DNA from: Desulfuromusa sp.
Lineage (GTDB): Bacteria > Desulfobacterota > Desulfuromonadia > Desulfuromonadales > Geopsychrobacteraceae
Assembly (NCBI GenBank): GCA_029934755.1
Contig: JAOZLQ010000048.1
Location: 6,063-11,313, forward strand
DNA length: 5,251 bases
Direction of reading: 5' to 3'
This document shows, one piece after another, positions 5,235 to 5,251 of this stretch. A model generated the notes under the pieces. That model saw only the letters and a program-made list of their open reading frames with translations, did not search any database and was not told the DNA's origin. Positions within the stretch are counted from its first letter, which is position 1. Every line of letters begins with the position of its first letter. A program made the position numbers and the translations under genes.

Positions 5235-5251
5235 GTAGGGGCGCTGCTTGG
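5235..5251. repeat. Possible start of a REP/MITE-like hairpin repeat, cut by the window end
   Basis: After an AT-rich stretch behind aroC, the sequence turns abruptly into GTAGGGGCGCTGCTTGG. Sequences beginning GTAGGGGCG and followed by an inverted GC-rich arm (CGCCC) are common interspersed hairpin repeats in many bacteria. Only the first arm would be inside the window, so the second arm and the repeat status cannot be seen. It could also be the first arm of the aroC terminator. Confidence 0.25.

Overview
The window carries the distal end of an operon for a membrane-bound complex related to group 4 [NiFe] hydrogenases and respiratory complex I, followed by a separate chorismate synthase gene. 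All real genes are on the + strand. Base composition is near balanced. The combination of an Ech-hydrogenase-related (Ehr-type) complex with this codon use suggests an anaerobic deltaproteobacterium of the Desulfuromonadales (Geobacter/Pelobacter/Desulfuromonas) type. That assignment is inference from gene content, not from a marker gene.

Layout: 1-153 is the C-terminal tail of a HyfE-like (NuoK-like) membrane subunit, cut by the window edge. 154-313 is an unusual 160-base gap inside the operon; it holds a 59-codon ORF of doubtful status and a perfect 12-base palindrome. 314-1741 is a HyfF-like antiporter-type subunit (NuoL/M/N family). 1738-3258 is a NuoC-NuoD fused large subunit (HyfG orthologue), joined to the previous gene by an ATGA overlap. 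3270-4025 is a small subunit with a NuoB/HyfI domain and a degenerate ferredoxin domain at its N-terminus. 4026-4137 is intergenic, with a hairpin, an AT-rich palindrome and a possible promoter. 4138-5217 is aroC, complete. 5218-5251 is AT-rich and then runs into the possible first arm of a repeat or hairpin cut by the window end.

How the genes work together: HyfE- and HyfF-like proteins form part of the ion-translocating membrane arm, and the large and small subunits form the peripheral electron-transfer arm. The large subunit looks like a hydrogenase in domain order and fold motifs, but the positions of all four cysteines that should hold the Ni-Fe centre are changed (Ala210 and Thr213 at the N-terminal site; no DPCxxC at the C-terminus). 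The proximal [4Fe-4S] cluster ligands of the small subunit and the charged proton-path residues of the HyfF-like subunit are kept. The complex is therefore best read as an Ehr complex: a conserved, probably energy-coupling machine that is not a hydrogenase and whose electron acceptor or donor cannot be told from the sequence. This is the most interesting system in the window. The Ehr class has been described in Geobacter and others, but its substrate is, to my knowledge, not settled.

The aroC product is an ordinary-length, intact enzyme of the shikimate pathway, though by eye it resembles the fungal Aro2 form more than the E. coli form.
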